Assembly: GCA_050084515.1 (NCBI GenBank)
Contig: CM114272.1
Coordinates: 3,286,001 to 3,350,000 of the forward strand
DNA length: 64,000 bases
Reading direction: 5' to 3'
DNA from: Blasia pusilla
Taxonomy: Eukaryota > Marchantiophyta > Marchantiopsida > Blasiales
Made by a program: the position numbers and the translations under genes. The notes under the pieces are model-generated. The model was not told the origin of the DNA. It ran no database searches and saw only the letters and a list, made by a program, of their open reading frames with translations. This document shows positions 20,360 through 31,639 of the stretch, piece after piece (within the stretch, counting starts at the first letter, position 1; each line of letters starts with the position of its first letter).

Positions 20360-21080
20360 GAAGATGTTGGGAAGTCCCGAGATCTAACCGGCACAAATTT
20401 ATCTTTGAGAGCAAAATATAAGACTTGCACACACCCCGAGCTACTATCTCCACGAGTACCGAGTGTTTGAGTGAATTATCTATAGATATATCTATAACAA
20501 CGGGAGAGGGAGGCTCGGCGGGCGGATACTGTGAAGTTTCTGGGGCCAAAGGGGACCAGAAACGTCACACCACGACGAAGAAAAAATCAGATATTCCCAA
20601 TTCTAAGAAGTCGGGATCTAACATTGCGATTGGTCTAAATCCAGACATGTGCGTAGATCCTTTCTAGCTTCCATGTATGGAAGTGAGCAGACTAATGGGG
20701 AGCCCAATCCAGATCGGCCATGAAGAAGCCACATCGTTGAAACGAGATAAGTTGAAGCAGTGACGCATCGGAACAAACGGGACCGAAGACTTAGTGAGTC
20801 AGCATGACACGTACATACAAACGATGACGAGTACATCTTATGAGTCAGCCACATCACGTCCACGGTAGAGTGGACTGTGTGAGCATGACACGTGGAAACG
20901 ACGGAACACATCCGGAGAGTTTCGGAATAATTTCGGAGACTTAAGTTTAGATTTAAAATTAATTTAGCTTAAATCCCTTCGCCTACCAGAGTTAACCCGT
21001 AGTAAATTTCTTTCGTGGATGTAAAATTAATACTTGGTGGATAACACTAGGGTTCAATCCATGAATGTTTCCACTCACAA

Positions 21081-21275
21081 ATTCCTCTAATATGACTATA
21101 GATGATTTTTAGTACATTTCCATGGAGTAAGTTTAGGATTGGGTGGACTCCTTTCTAGAGAATGGTCTAGGGTTAGTTAAATTCCTCTAATATGACTAGA
21201 TTTTTAGTACATTTCCATGGAATAAGTTTAGGACTCGGTGGACTCCTTTCAAGAGAATGGTCTAGGGTTCGTTGG
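21081..21275. repeat. 100-bp tandem duplication
   Basis: Copies start at 21081 and 21181 with ATTCCTCTAATATGACTA and end near GAATGGTCTAGGGTT. Identity is about 90%. Confidence 0.9.
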
Positions 21276-21611
21276 ATTAAATCATTTTGAGGGATGAGGC
21301 ATCTAGTTCTAATCCATTCCTATTGATATTTGTCACTATTGACTGTGCACTCAAGGACTCTCTTGCTAAATATCTAGAGGAGATTCGTAAACTCTACTCT
21401 CTTGCGGGGATGAACTCCGGGTTGGAATCCTTCCAAATGCACACTTTCACAAGAAGGTTGACATGGTTGCAACCCATGTAAAGGGTTTGAATTAAGGTAC
21501 CACAAATCCATTCAGCTTGAAACGCTAAAGGTGATGTCCCACCCTCATGGTTCATTTTCATTATATGTATGTATGTATTCTACTTTATTGCATTTTCATT
21601 AGCAAGTATGT

Positions 21612-21665
21612 ATTTTACTTTATTGCACTCACCAAATGGATTTGGTAGGTGCAATAAAGTAAAAT
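21612..21665. repeat. Inverted repeat A, 25-bp arms
   Basis: 21612-21636 pairs with 21641-21665 with two mismatches and a 4-bp loop (arm core ATTTTACTTTATTGCAC). It is directly followed by a second hairpin. Confidence 0.85.
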
Positions 21666-21671
21666 AGTGCA

Positions 21672-21735
21672 ACAAGCCATTACCATTTACAATCCAAAAT
21701 GCTTATGAACGAGATTGTAAATGGTAATGGCTTGT
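21672..21735. repeat. Inverted repeat B, perfect 23-bp arms
   Basis: 21672-21694 (ACAAGCCATTACCATTTACA and three more bases) pairs perfectly with 21713-21735 around an 18-bp loop. With hairpin A only 6 bp away it forms a double-hairpin block. Confidence 0.85.
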
Positions 21736-22019
21736 TTATGTGTACACATGTAATGTAGAATGTCAATTGGACATGGTAGAGAGCCACAAAAATGTAATGG
21801 AGCATACTAAAATGAAAGATTCAATATAAATAAACGAAAGAGTATTAAAGTGGATGTTCATCTCAATCATTACAAAACAACAATTAGAGAAACAATTCTA
21901 CACTCAAGTCGAAGTGATGCTAATAGAGACCTCCTGAAAATATGCAAAAGGAATTCTAGGGATAGACACAAATTGCCAAAAGGCTACAATTTAGCCTTAT
22001 TGTCATAGCAAGGCAACTT

Positions 22020-25000
22020 TGAAAACCTAAGCCTGGTTTAGGTAGGGACTCCTTTCTCTGCATCCGAAACCTGAATTCCAATTGATCCTCCTTCAATTGG
22101 AGGCAAGCGATTTGATTTGGGAACTACAGTTCCGACAACCCTTGTTGAGGTAGGGACTCCGGTCCTGGAACCGGAACCTGAGTTTCGATTGATCCTCCTC
22201 CTCATTTCGAGAACTAGAACTAGAGTTCCGATGGTGAGGTGGTAAAGAAAGAGGTCGGAGATTTGATCTAGGAACTAGAGTTCCAAAAGCCGTGGTTTAG
22301 GTAGGGACTCCCGTCTCTGCACGTGGAACCTGAGTTCCAGTTGATCCTCCTTCTCACTTTGATGGTGAGACAGTAAGGAAAGAGGCCGACGATTTGATTT
22401 GGGAACTAAAGTTCCGACAAACCTAGTTGAGGTAGGGGCTCCCATCTCTGGAACCGGAACTTGAGTTCCGATTGATCCTCCTTCTCATTTCGAGAATTGG
22501 AACTAGAGTTCCGATGGTGAGGTAGTAAGGAAAGAGGCCGGTGATTTGATTTGGGAACTACAGTCCCGAAAGCCCTGGTTTAGGTAGGGACTCTCATCTC
22601 TGGAACCGGAACCTGAGTTATGATTCCTCTTCCTTCTAATTTTGAGAACAAGATGTAGAGTTCCGATCGTGAGGAAGCCGGGAAGAAGGACGGGGAACTC
22701 ATTTGGGAACTTCAGTGATGGACTCTCGTCTATGGAACCGGAACCTGAGTTCCAATTCATCCTCCTTCTCATTTCCACAAGTGAATCTCTAGTTCTCATG
22801 GTGTGGAAGTTGGGAAGGAGGCCCGCAATATCAACTTGTGAAGTACATCTCTGAACGCGCCTGTTCGGGCTCAGTTGTCGTGTCATGAACCGGAACCTGA
22901 GTTCCAATTGATCTTGCTTCTCATTTCGAAAACGAGATCTCTAGTGCTGATAGCAAGGAATCCAATAAGGAGGCCCGCGATCTCATTTGGGAACTACATT
23001 TTTTAAAGCAGCCGTATCGTAAACACTAAACCCTAAACCCGTTCAGGCTCAGTTGTCGAGGCTGGAACTGGAACCTAAGTTTCGATTCATCCTCCTTCTC
23101 GTTTCGAGAAGTAGATCTAGAGTTCCAATGGGGAGGTAGCAGGGGAAGAGGCCAATGATTTCATTTGGGAACTACAATTCCAAAAGCAGCGGCTCGGGCT
23201 CACTTGTCCTCTCTGGAACCAAAACCCGAGTTCCAATTGATCCTCCTTCTCAATTCGAGAACTGGAATGAGAGTTCTGATGGTGAGGTAGTAAGGAAAGC
23301 AGCAGGCGATTTGATTTGGGAACTACAGTTCTGAAAGCAGCGGTTCGGGCTCAGTTGTCCTCTCTGTAATCGGAACCTGAGTTCCGATTGATCCTCCTTC
23401 TCATTTCGAGAACTAGAGTTCCAATGGTGAGGTAGTAAGGAAAGCGGCTGGCAATTTGATTTGGGAACTACAAGTTTGAAAGCGCTTGTATAGGTTAGTG
23501 CTCCCGTCTTTGGAACCGGAACCTGAGTCCCAATTGATCATCCTTCCAATTTCAAGAACTGGATGATTCTAGAGTTCCGATGGTGAGGTAGGAAGGAAAG
23601 AGACCAGCAATTTGATTTGGGAACTACAGTTCCGAAAGACCTCGTTCAGTGATGGACTCTTGTCTATGGAATCGGAACCTGAGTTTCAATTGATCCTCCA
23701 TCTAGTTTCAAGAACTCGATGTAGAGTTCCGATGGTGAGGATGTCGGGAAGGAGGACGGCGAACTCATTTGAGAACTAGAGTTCCGAAAGCACCCATTTA
23801 GGTTCACTTGTCGTTAGAAGAACCGGAACCTGAGTTCCGATTCATCCTGGTTCTCATTTCGAGAACGGGATCTCTACTTCCGATTGTGAGGAATCCAATA
23901 AGGAGGGCCGCAATCTCATTTGAGAATTGGATCTCTAGTTCCGAAAGCAGCCGTCGGGCTCAGTTGTCGAGTCTGGAACCGGAATCTGAGTTGCAATTCA
24001 TCATCCTTCTCATTTCGAGAACTGGAACTAGAGTTCCGATGGTGAGGTAGTAAAGAAAGAGGCTGGTGATTTGATCTGGGAACTAGAGTTCCGAAAGCCC
24101 TGGTTTAGGTACGGACTCATGTATTTGGAATCAGAACCTGTGTTGCGATTGATCCTTCTTCTCATTTCAGGAACTGGAACTAGAGTTACGATGGTGAGGT
24201 AGTAAAGAAAGAGGCTGGCGATTTGATATTGGAACTACAATTTTGAAAGCCCTTGTTTAGGTAGGGACTCCCGCATCTGGAACCGGAACATGTGTTCCGA
24301 TTGATCCTGCTTCTCATTTCAAGAATAGGATCTCTAGTGTCGATGTTGAGGAATCCAATAAGGAGGCCGGAGATTTGATTTGGGAACTACATTTCCAAAA
24401 GCAACCGTTAGAGCTCAGTTGTTGAGTCTAGAACGGGAACTTGTGTTCCGATTGATCCTCCTTCTCATTTCGAGAACCCGAAGTAGAGATCTGATGGTGA
24501 GTTAGTAAGGAAAGTGGCCAGTGATTTGATTTGGGAATTGGTGTTTTAGAAAGTCCTCGTTAAGGTAGGGACTCCCGTATCTGGAACCGGAAGCTGTATT
24601 CCGATTTATCCTGCTTCTCATTTCAAGAAGTGGATCTCTAGTGCCGATAGTGAGGAATTCGATAAGGAGGCCGGCGATTTGATTTGGGAACTACAGTTCC
24701 GAAAGGGCTGGTTTAGTTAGGGACTCCCGTCTTTGGAACCGAAACTTGAGTTTCGATTGATCGTCCTTCTCATTTCGAGACTGGATCTAGGGTTCTGATG
24801 GTGAGGAAGCCGGGAAGGAGGACGACGATCTCATTTGGGAACTACATTTCTGAAAGCACCCGTTTGGGCTCAGTCCTCATGTCTGGAACCGGAACCTAAA
24901 ATCCGATTGATCCTCCTTATCATTTCGAGAACTAGATCTCTAGTTCCGGTAGTGAGGATTCCGATAAGGAGGCCCACGATCTCATTTGGGAACTACAATT

Positions 25001-25200
25001 TCGAAAGCAGCTGTTCGGCCTCAGTTTTCGTGTCTAGAACCCGAACTTGAGTTCGGATTGATCCTCCTTCTCTTTTCGAGAACTGGATCTAAAGTTCCCA
25101 TTGTGAGGTAGCAGGCATAGAGGCCAGCGATTGGATTTGGGAACTCTACTTCTCAAAGCATGGGTTTAGGTATTCAATTATTGTTTGTTTAACTAGATCT
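22020..25200. repeat. Minisatellite array 1, about 150-bp unit, about 21 copies
   Basis: Each unit carries, in order, TTTAGGTAGGGACTCCCGTC, CTGGAACCGGAACCTGAGTT, CGATTGATCCTCCTTCTCAT, TTCGAGAACTGGAACTAGAG, TTCCGATGGTGAGGTAGTAA, GGAAAGAGGC and GATTTGATTTGGGAACTACA, then GTTCCGAAAG. Unit length varies between about 130 and 170 bp by internal indels. GATCCTCCTTCT-like boxes recur about every 150 bp from 22067 to 25060. Units contain imperfect palindromes of the form GGAACT-NN-AGTTCC. Short open frames here are repeat artefacts. No gene. Confidence 0.9.
23026..23040. repeat. Short telomere-type repeat
   Basis: CTAAACCCTAAACCC, two plant-type telomere units, inside minisatellite array 1 at a point where the unit structure is disturbed. 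Confidence 0.7.
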
Positions 25201-25204
25201 ATAG

Positions 25205-25274
25205 TTCCGATTCTTAGGTATTTTCGACCGACCGAAGCTAGCTTTGGTCGGTCAGGAGTACTTAAGAATCGGAA
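25205..25274. repeat. 70-bp imperfect palindrome at end of array 1
   Basis: GTTCCGATTCTTAGGTA ... CGACCGACCGAAGCT is followed at once by AGCTTTGGTCGGTCAGGAGT ... CTTAAGAATCGGAAC. The arms meet at an AGCTAGCT centre with a few mismatches. It sits exactly at the downstream edge of minisatellite array 1. Confidence 0.85.
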
Positions 25275-25734
25275 CAGACCAGGAACTTTGGCTGATTCGA
25301 GTGAGGTTTTCATAGTGCAATTGCGGTGCTGAGGCCTGCAACCGCCTTACTGTGTTTTAGTTCTAAATGCGTTTTGCAGCTGGCTAGCCGTGCTTTTCGA
25401 GAAGTTAGGTCACAGGTCTATATATCTACTGCGTTTGTAGCTTAAAATTTTGTCCTTTAGTCCCATCTTACTAAAATAGATAATAGTGGAGGGACAAGGA
25501 GAAGGAGGAACGTGAAAGGCAGCAATACTTGGCCTTTGACGCTTGGGTTTCTTCCTGACAGTGTATTTACTTTCATTAAAGGGATTGGCTTGTGTCGTTT
25601 GGATAACGGATGTAACGGTTAGTATGTTAAGATCTACACTTGGGAACCACACAGATTATGATTTTCCATGTTCATTCAAATATGGACTTGAGATCCTATT
25701 GCAAGCCGTCAGAAGCCTAACATGGTAATGGTTC

Positions 25735-25990
25735 GAACGTAGTACCCCTTCAAATGCTGAAACGGTCCGTTCACACGCGGTAACATTTCTGACGTAGTAA
25801 CCTTTCCGACGTGATAAGGATCCAGACGTAGTACCCTCTCGGACGTGGTAGTGCTCTAGCCTTATAGCCCTTCAAGTTTGCAAACGCGACACACGTAGTA
25901 GCCCCTCAGGCTTGGAAACCCTTTAGACTTGGTACCCCTTGAGCAGGTATGATGGCTTCTCACGTCGTGGCGATTCAGACGTAGTACCCC
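25735..25990. repeat. Degenerate 17-bp repeat (ACGTAGTA-type)
   Basis: Units such as ACGTAGTACCCCTTC, ACGCGGTAACATTTCTG, ACGTAGTAACCTTTCCG, ACGTGATAAGGATCCAG, ACGTAGTACCCTCTCGG and ACGTGGTAGTGCTCTAG follow each other with a 17-bp period in the centre. Spacing loosens at the edges. Confidence 0.75.
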
Positions 25991-26739
25991 TTCGGCGTTG
26001 TGCTAAGTTTTTTGTACTGCGGAAAAAGAACCAATCATGAAGAATTGCTACCGTTCACTACTTCGTGTTTCGATTGGCAGAGATTTGGAGGGAGTAATTC
26101 TGCAACTCCCCTACAAATGTACTCTATTGTAGCCACTGGAGCCTACATAGTTTTGGCGGGTGAATGTATGCTAGTACCTAATATGGAAGTTTGATTGAAC
26201 TGTAGGGGTAGATTGGAACGTATGTTAGGGTAAGGAATCTTGTAACACAATCAGGCTGTTGTCAAATTTCCTCCTCTTTCGGACAGTGAGTTTCTGACCA
26301 AGATGGACATCATCCTTGTTGGGTTCAGTTGGGTGTTGGGGACATCATCGTTGTAAGTTTTAATATCAATTCGTAGATTCGCAAGAGAAACGGAAGGACG
26401 ACAGTTGATACGTTTCTGAATCAGGAGTTCAAATTGAATCTGGTGGTGTCAGTGGACCCCCTGGTTTCAAAATCTTTAGCTCATTGAATTCCACCGTAGA
26501 CCTTAGCAACAAGTGCCCAAGGGACCGAGTTCCAAAATTCCTGAGGTTGTGCAGATCTCCACTTTCCAATTCACCAAGGTTAGTTCACGTCTACATATGT
26601 TCGCACTAAATGGATTTATGATGAGTATTTTATTGCTCGATTCTTGCCAATCGTGCTTTAAGAAAAGGGTTTTCTCTCCTATGTTTAACGTATTGCTTAC
26701 GAATTCTCGTATTGCAGTAAAGTTTTTTGGTCTACAATC

Positions 26740-27432
26740 ATGGTTAAGAAGCTGACTCTTACCCGGACAAAGGTTCTATGTGCTTTGATCTACAACCAAA
26801 GAATGCCTTTCAATTTGAATTCCATAAAGCCGATTGTTCGGGCTTATGGGATGAACTTTAAAATATCAACTACGCAAGAGATGTCCGAAATAAGACTAAA
26901 TGTTAAACTTGCAGAGAAGGAGAGCAAAATTTTGGATGGAATACGCTCGATTGGATGTAGCATTGTTGCTAGTGACACGTTCTTGGTGTTGCACCTTTTA
27001 GACGCGGATAATGAAGAGAACTATCATGTGGATATTACTCAATCCGTCGTTTACCGAGTCGAACTGAATTTGGGAGTTCAAACTCTTCCCTCCGATGTCT
27101 AGGAGCTAGTGATGAGAGATCCTGTTTCATCGGACATTCAAGACGTTGGTATATTTTTGAGAGAGGTGATTCGGGTAGCTATCGAGGTTTCTACCCCCGA
27201 GTTTGCGTTACCATTGATGGTCCAAGAAGAAAAAAAGGTAGCGCGCATTGGGTTGGGGAAAGATACGACAAGTGCTTGTCTAGCAAAGGCTGTAGACTTT
27301 GCGTTAGATATTGGGTCTATTGTGATAGCCCAAGAAAATGAAGTTGCCGAGCTTGATGCAAGGGTGACACAAGAACTCATCAAGTGTGCGAGGCCGGCAT
27401 AGGAGAGATTGTGGGAGCAGGTCAAGGATCTT
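26740..27432 (+). pseudogene. Unidentified ORF, part 1 of decayed locus
   Basis: Two long frames in the same phase (26740-27102 and 27109-27402) are separated by one stop (TAG at 27100-27102), with open sequence beyond to about 27530 after another stop. The product includes VKKLTLTRTKVLCALIYNQR, a region ending ITQSVVYRVELNLGVQTLPSD, and IFLREVIRVAIEVSTPEFAL. Codon use looks real and the frames are longer than chance for this AT content. I do not recognise the family. It starts a run of plus-strand relics that continues to 31.0 kb and may come from a single gene or element. Confidence 0.4.
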
Positions 27433-28175
27433 TATATTCCGAACTCTACTATGAAAATATTTCGATTAGATGTCAATGATTTCAAACTCGCCCCGCTTGA
27501 CATCAAAGCAAGGGAGCTTTATCAAAACAAGTGAATGCCCTGATGCATAGTCTCTCGGGGACTAGAAATATCAAAGCGAAAAATATAAACACTTCTATTG
27601 TTGTTCCTTGTACATACGATATTGCAAGAGCATCTGATGAATATCAAGGGGACCATTTACTATTTGCCTCCTCGAAGAGGAGATAGTCGATGGGTACCTA
27701 CGTGATAGTACAAAAATCTACTGGTGGGCAATTTTTGGTCAGCATACAGCAATGGCCTTCTCTAAACTTCATGAGGCGATCAGGGACGATTTTTTTCAAA
27801 GTCTTCCGTGTACAGTAGTTTGGGGAGGTTGTCTCGAAACCCGTCTTCGGTATTGCAGCCTCTCCTCACTTCACAATGAAGTGGACGTATATGCCAAAAA
27901 AGTGGAGACTCCGATAAGAATATAGATTGCCACTTGTCGGGCATACATGAGCAATATTGAGTTGGCAGCGATCAAGAAGACCGGGAAGAGGAAGATTGGA
28001 CAAGTGGTGGATTTCCTTCCATTGAGGATCGCTAATGCACTACCATTTAAATGAAATTTGAATTTTTTATTAGAACTTGAATTTTGATAAACCATTGACT
28101 ACACATGCCATGTGTGTCTTCAACAGTCTCAGTTGTTATCATTGGTATTCTAATCAAACTTAAGTTCCATGGTTT

Positions 28176-29233
28176 TTGCAGACCATGACAAAGAGGCTGA
28201 GCGCCCATTTTGGTTACAGCCACAAGGAGATAAATACCTTCGTCTATAATTGCTCTGCCGCAACATGGAATATGTGGCATGCTGTCATGGTTGCCTACGA
28301 GGAAGATAAACTGATGGCACGAGATGGTCTCGCGTACTCCGAGTACTGGCTGAGACATAAAACGAGCGTTGAAAAGAGGAGGCTCAAGAAGACCGACTTG
28401 AGACCGCTCCAAGGGCTCGACAAGGAGAATGTGATGCGTGTTGCAGAAGAACTCATGTAATTGAGGGTGCAATTGCGGCTAGCATCTACTCGAAAAGTAC
28501 GAAATGAAGACTTCATGGACGTGAAATCTTGCTACAACAAATTGAAACGCGAGCAAGTGAATGTAGGCGCCATCTGCAAGTTCTTTTTCTCGGAGAGGGA
28601 GATCTCTGCTGGGAGAAGTTATCGGGATTGCTATGAGAAGCTCATTTTGGATAAGAAATTTTACGTCGATGATGCACAGATTCTCCCCGACATTCTGCTA
28701 GAGGCTAATATCTTGCATTGGTTGGTAAATAGGTGAAATCCCTTAGGCCTCTTTTTATCCTCAAAATCGACGGAATTATTTTCCAAATCATGGATAGGGT
28801 TAGCAAATCATATCCCCTCGATCTTAGGGGAAACAATGCCTTCATGTCGGGAGATGGACGGGTTGTATTTTTCCTCCTCTACGTCAGAATACTAATTGAC
28901 ATGATAGAGAGAGAATATGATTATGGGTTTTGGACCACGATGAATAGGGAAGATGCACTTGAAATGCTTGAGAGGCTAGGAGATTCCTGCTATTTGTCTG
29001 AATCTTTCGTCAAGAAGGCCAAATTTTTTTGGTTTGTGCGAGACTTCTCTGTTCGAAAGGGGACAAAGGATCTCTCAAAGTATGTGAAAGATCTGCGGTT
29101 CTTTTACGCTGTTAGAGAGTTTAGAAACTTCTCCTGCCCAAAGAATACTATCCTAGTGGATATTGGGATCAATTCCCTCCTTTTGAATGATCCAAATAGC
29201 GTTATAGCCCTTCCGAAATTTAATATACTTTGA
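28176..29233 (+). pseudogene. Unidentified ORFs, part 2 of decayed locus
   Basis: Frames at 28176-28460 and 28461-28736 are contiguous in the same phase apart from one TAA, and are followed after a frame change by 28733-29233. Recognisable stretches are MTKRLSAHFGYSHKEINTFV, then CYNKLKREQVNVGAICKFFF, then KSYPLDLRGNNAFMSGDGRV. Together they make about 350 residues, mainly charged and helical, with no catalytic motif I can name. The overlap of four bases between the last two (ATAGGTGAAATC) suggests a simple one-base frameshift. Likely one protein, now broken. Confidence 0.4.
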
Positions 29234-29490
29234 GGACCCCGAGACGAAAAAAATCATTGTGAGGTCGTACTATTCTCTCTTACCTTCTGCTAATGAAAGA
29301 GAGTTTCCTGGATGGGATGAGAGTTAGTCTTTTTATTAATACTAGGCGGATTGGTTTTCAAAAGCCACATTCTACTGGCAGTACTGGTAAACGTCTTCTC
29401 TATGCAATCCAAGAAAAGCTAAAGGCATCGGTCTTATTCCAGAATGTTCCTGGATAGCTGACTTGGATAGTATGCAAGGAGTATCCAAGA

Positions 29491-30195
29491 TTGGAGATCA
29501 CCGCAGATGTCATCTTCGGCAGTGTGGATCAGAATTTAGTGGAAGCTGCGAGGCTAGCATGTAGTATCAATGTTGTACTTACTGCCAGGTGGTGTTTGGA
29601 GTATCCAACAGAGAAATATCTCCCAGCTAGAGTTTTCAATGGCATCGTGAAGTTGGAGGCTCGCTTGTACACGAAGTGAGAGAATTAGTCTGGTTTCAAG
29701 GACGTCGTTAATAAAAGCGGCTTCTTAGACGTAGAGTCTGTAGTAGGGTGGAGTCAAAAGGGTGGACCGTCATTCGGTGTCTACATTGACAACCACATGA
29801 GTTTTGTGGGTTATATCTCCCTCCCTTATATTTATGACGTTTTCCCTTATGGTGCCATGCCAGATGAGAGCATGGACATTGTGTGGAATGAAGTGGTGCA
29901 GTAGGAGGATGCACCACTTCATTCCACACAATGAAGTGGTGCAGTAGGGTTTAGGGTTTAGGGTTGTTGGCGATCCGAGAAGGTGTTTATCGTCACCTTG
30001 CATGGCCATTACTTTGTGCTAAGGGTTGCATCCAAGTCGATCACCATTGTAGATACTCTAGGTTCTCACTTGGACCGAGAATGTAGGAAGGCGTACCAAA
30101 TCTTCTTCAACTCCAAGGCGTCTTGTCATGACCATACGGATTATGTCGTAGAGTATAGTGTGCTAGTAGAGGCCATTCCTTATGTAGGACCGTAG
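29491..30195 (+). pseudogene. EEIG1/EHBP1-type C-terminal domain, decayed
   Basis: In one phase, with interruptions, the translation gives ADVIFGSVDQNLVEAARLAC, then LTARWCLE, then SFGVYIDNHMSFVGYISLPY and SMDIVWNEVV, and after a junction VFIVTLHGHYFVLRVASKSI, TIVDTLGSHLDRECRKAYQI and finally VLVEAIP. Plant proteins with an N-terminal C2-like (EEIG1/EHBP1) domain end in a conserved region with the pattern F.A..D..SE.AA..AC, then M.F..IW.E, then .YIV.W..H.F.L.V....YIIDTLGERL..GC..AY.L, then AIP. The order and spacing agree. No N-terminal C2 domain is seen nearby, so this may be a captured or shuffled domain. The frame is broken at 29679 and again by the hairpin insertion at 29877-29970. Confidence 0.4.
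29877..29970. repeat. Snap-back inverted repeat followed by telomere units
   Basis: 29877-29900 (CATTGTGTGGAATGAAGTGG + TGCA) pairs perfectly with 29910-29933 around a 9-bp loop. The sequence AATGAAGTGGTGCAGTAGG then appears a second time in direct orientation, and runs into GGGTTTAGGGTTTAGGG (about 29948-29963). It interrupts a coding relic. Confidence 0.9.
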
Positions 30196-30559
30196 TGGCT
30201 TGGTAGAGATGCGGTTTCATACATAGGGTTGGGGGTTACTCAGTTGGGGGTGACTTTCCCAGTAGGGCCTACTCTTAGGTTAGAGGATATAAGGTGGAGT
30301 GCACTCAAAGAACAGTCAATTCTTTGAGTTGAGCCTGTTGCGTTGGGAGTTAGCCTTGGTAGTGAGTAGAGCTCTTGGCTATGGTGTTTCCCGCAAGCTT
30401 CGACCTAGATTCTTCCATCGTGGAGTGGGTTTGGCTCGATTGTATGTGATTCTATACGTGTTTTATGACAGTAGGTCTTTCACGGATTTCAGTTGTGGTA
30501 TACTTGTGTTTGTGGATGCTCTCGTCTATGTTATGTATGTATGTGAGTATGGTATGTCA

Positions 30560-31040
30560 ACGATTTATGTTGTATGACGATGTGGATTTGCACGACAGTC
30601 TGCTTTGGTGGATAACGTATTCGACTATTCCATGGAAGGGAATGATCTCCAACAACCACCGGAACAATGCTTGGTGGTGACCGGGCAAGAAGTTGCCCAT
30701 TTTTTCCTTGACGAGTACGGCCTACACGAAATGAAGCATCGTCTTTTTGACTACATCATCACAAAGGCTAAGGACTAGGATGTGGACTTGCATAGTTTGG
30801 ACGATGAGTATCAGAAGAAGAATTACGATAAGTTTGAAGCTATCTACCAGACCCTGAAAGAAGATCTCCAAATTGATTTCACGAGGATTGTTCTGACTCC
30901 GAGGGAGTGAAGGTTTAGTTGGAGTAACTTCGCCGATGGACTCAATAAGTATATCTGTGAGGTTTAGGAGGAGATTACGGACCTTGCCACGGATGAGACA
31001 CTCTTGCAATTGAGCAGGAAGGGACCTCACCGAGGGTAAT
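30560..31040 (+). pseudogene. Unidentified ORF, last part of decayed locus
   Basis: A plus-strand frame with four stops reads DNVFDYSMEGNDLQQPPEQC, VVTGQEVAHFFLDEYGLHEM, KHRLFDYIITKAKD, HSLDDEYQKKNYDKFEAIYQ, TLKEDLQIDFTRIVLTPRE, WSNFADGLNKYICEV and EEITDLATDETLLQLSRKGP. Its composition is typical of a protein rather than random DNA, and it fits better than the 165-codon frame on the other strand. No family recognised. Confidence 0.35.
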
Positions 31041-31639
31041 AGGTAGCTGAAATGATACTCTATTTTGATGCCATTGGGTACATTTATAAATACAACGTGA
31101 AATATAGCATATTGAAGCGGATGGACTAAGGAAGTTTGTTGCCCAGGTTTGAGCGCGTCGATGTCACAGATATAGCAACAGATGATAATCTCCTCCCATT
31201 GGAAATGTATTGTCACCACTTGTAAATTTTTTGGTACTAGATATTTGTAGTCACGTACACCGGGAATTGTAATCTATTGTAGAGAATGGAAGCTAAGATT
31301 GCGAGAACTGTAACATATTGTAGAAAGTGGAGGCTAAAGATTGTGAAGCCATGTGATTGTCGAGCATATTTTTTAATCAACCCGAATTGGAACTTGAGTT
31401 CCAAATCTTATATATTCAATGATCATATTTGCTGTCATCTAATGATCGTGCGATGGAATTGTTATGTAACATATGTGTCCAGTTTCTTATTGTAGAGCTT
31501 GCATCCTCAATATTGCCATACTCTAGATCAATTAGTATTGTACTTCCAATAAGCCTGCTCTTGAGATCCCTTCATCGGGAACAATTGTTGAATCAGAACT
31601 TTGGTTCTGATTCTATCCCAAATTTTTGCGCCCGCTGAA

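Noticed and set aside
30722-31219. 165-codon minus-strand open frame
   Set aside because: The plus strand of the same interval has a more protein-like sequence continuing the neighbouring relics.
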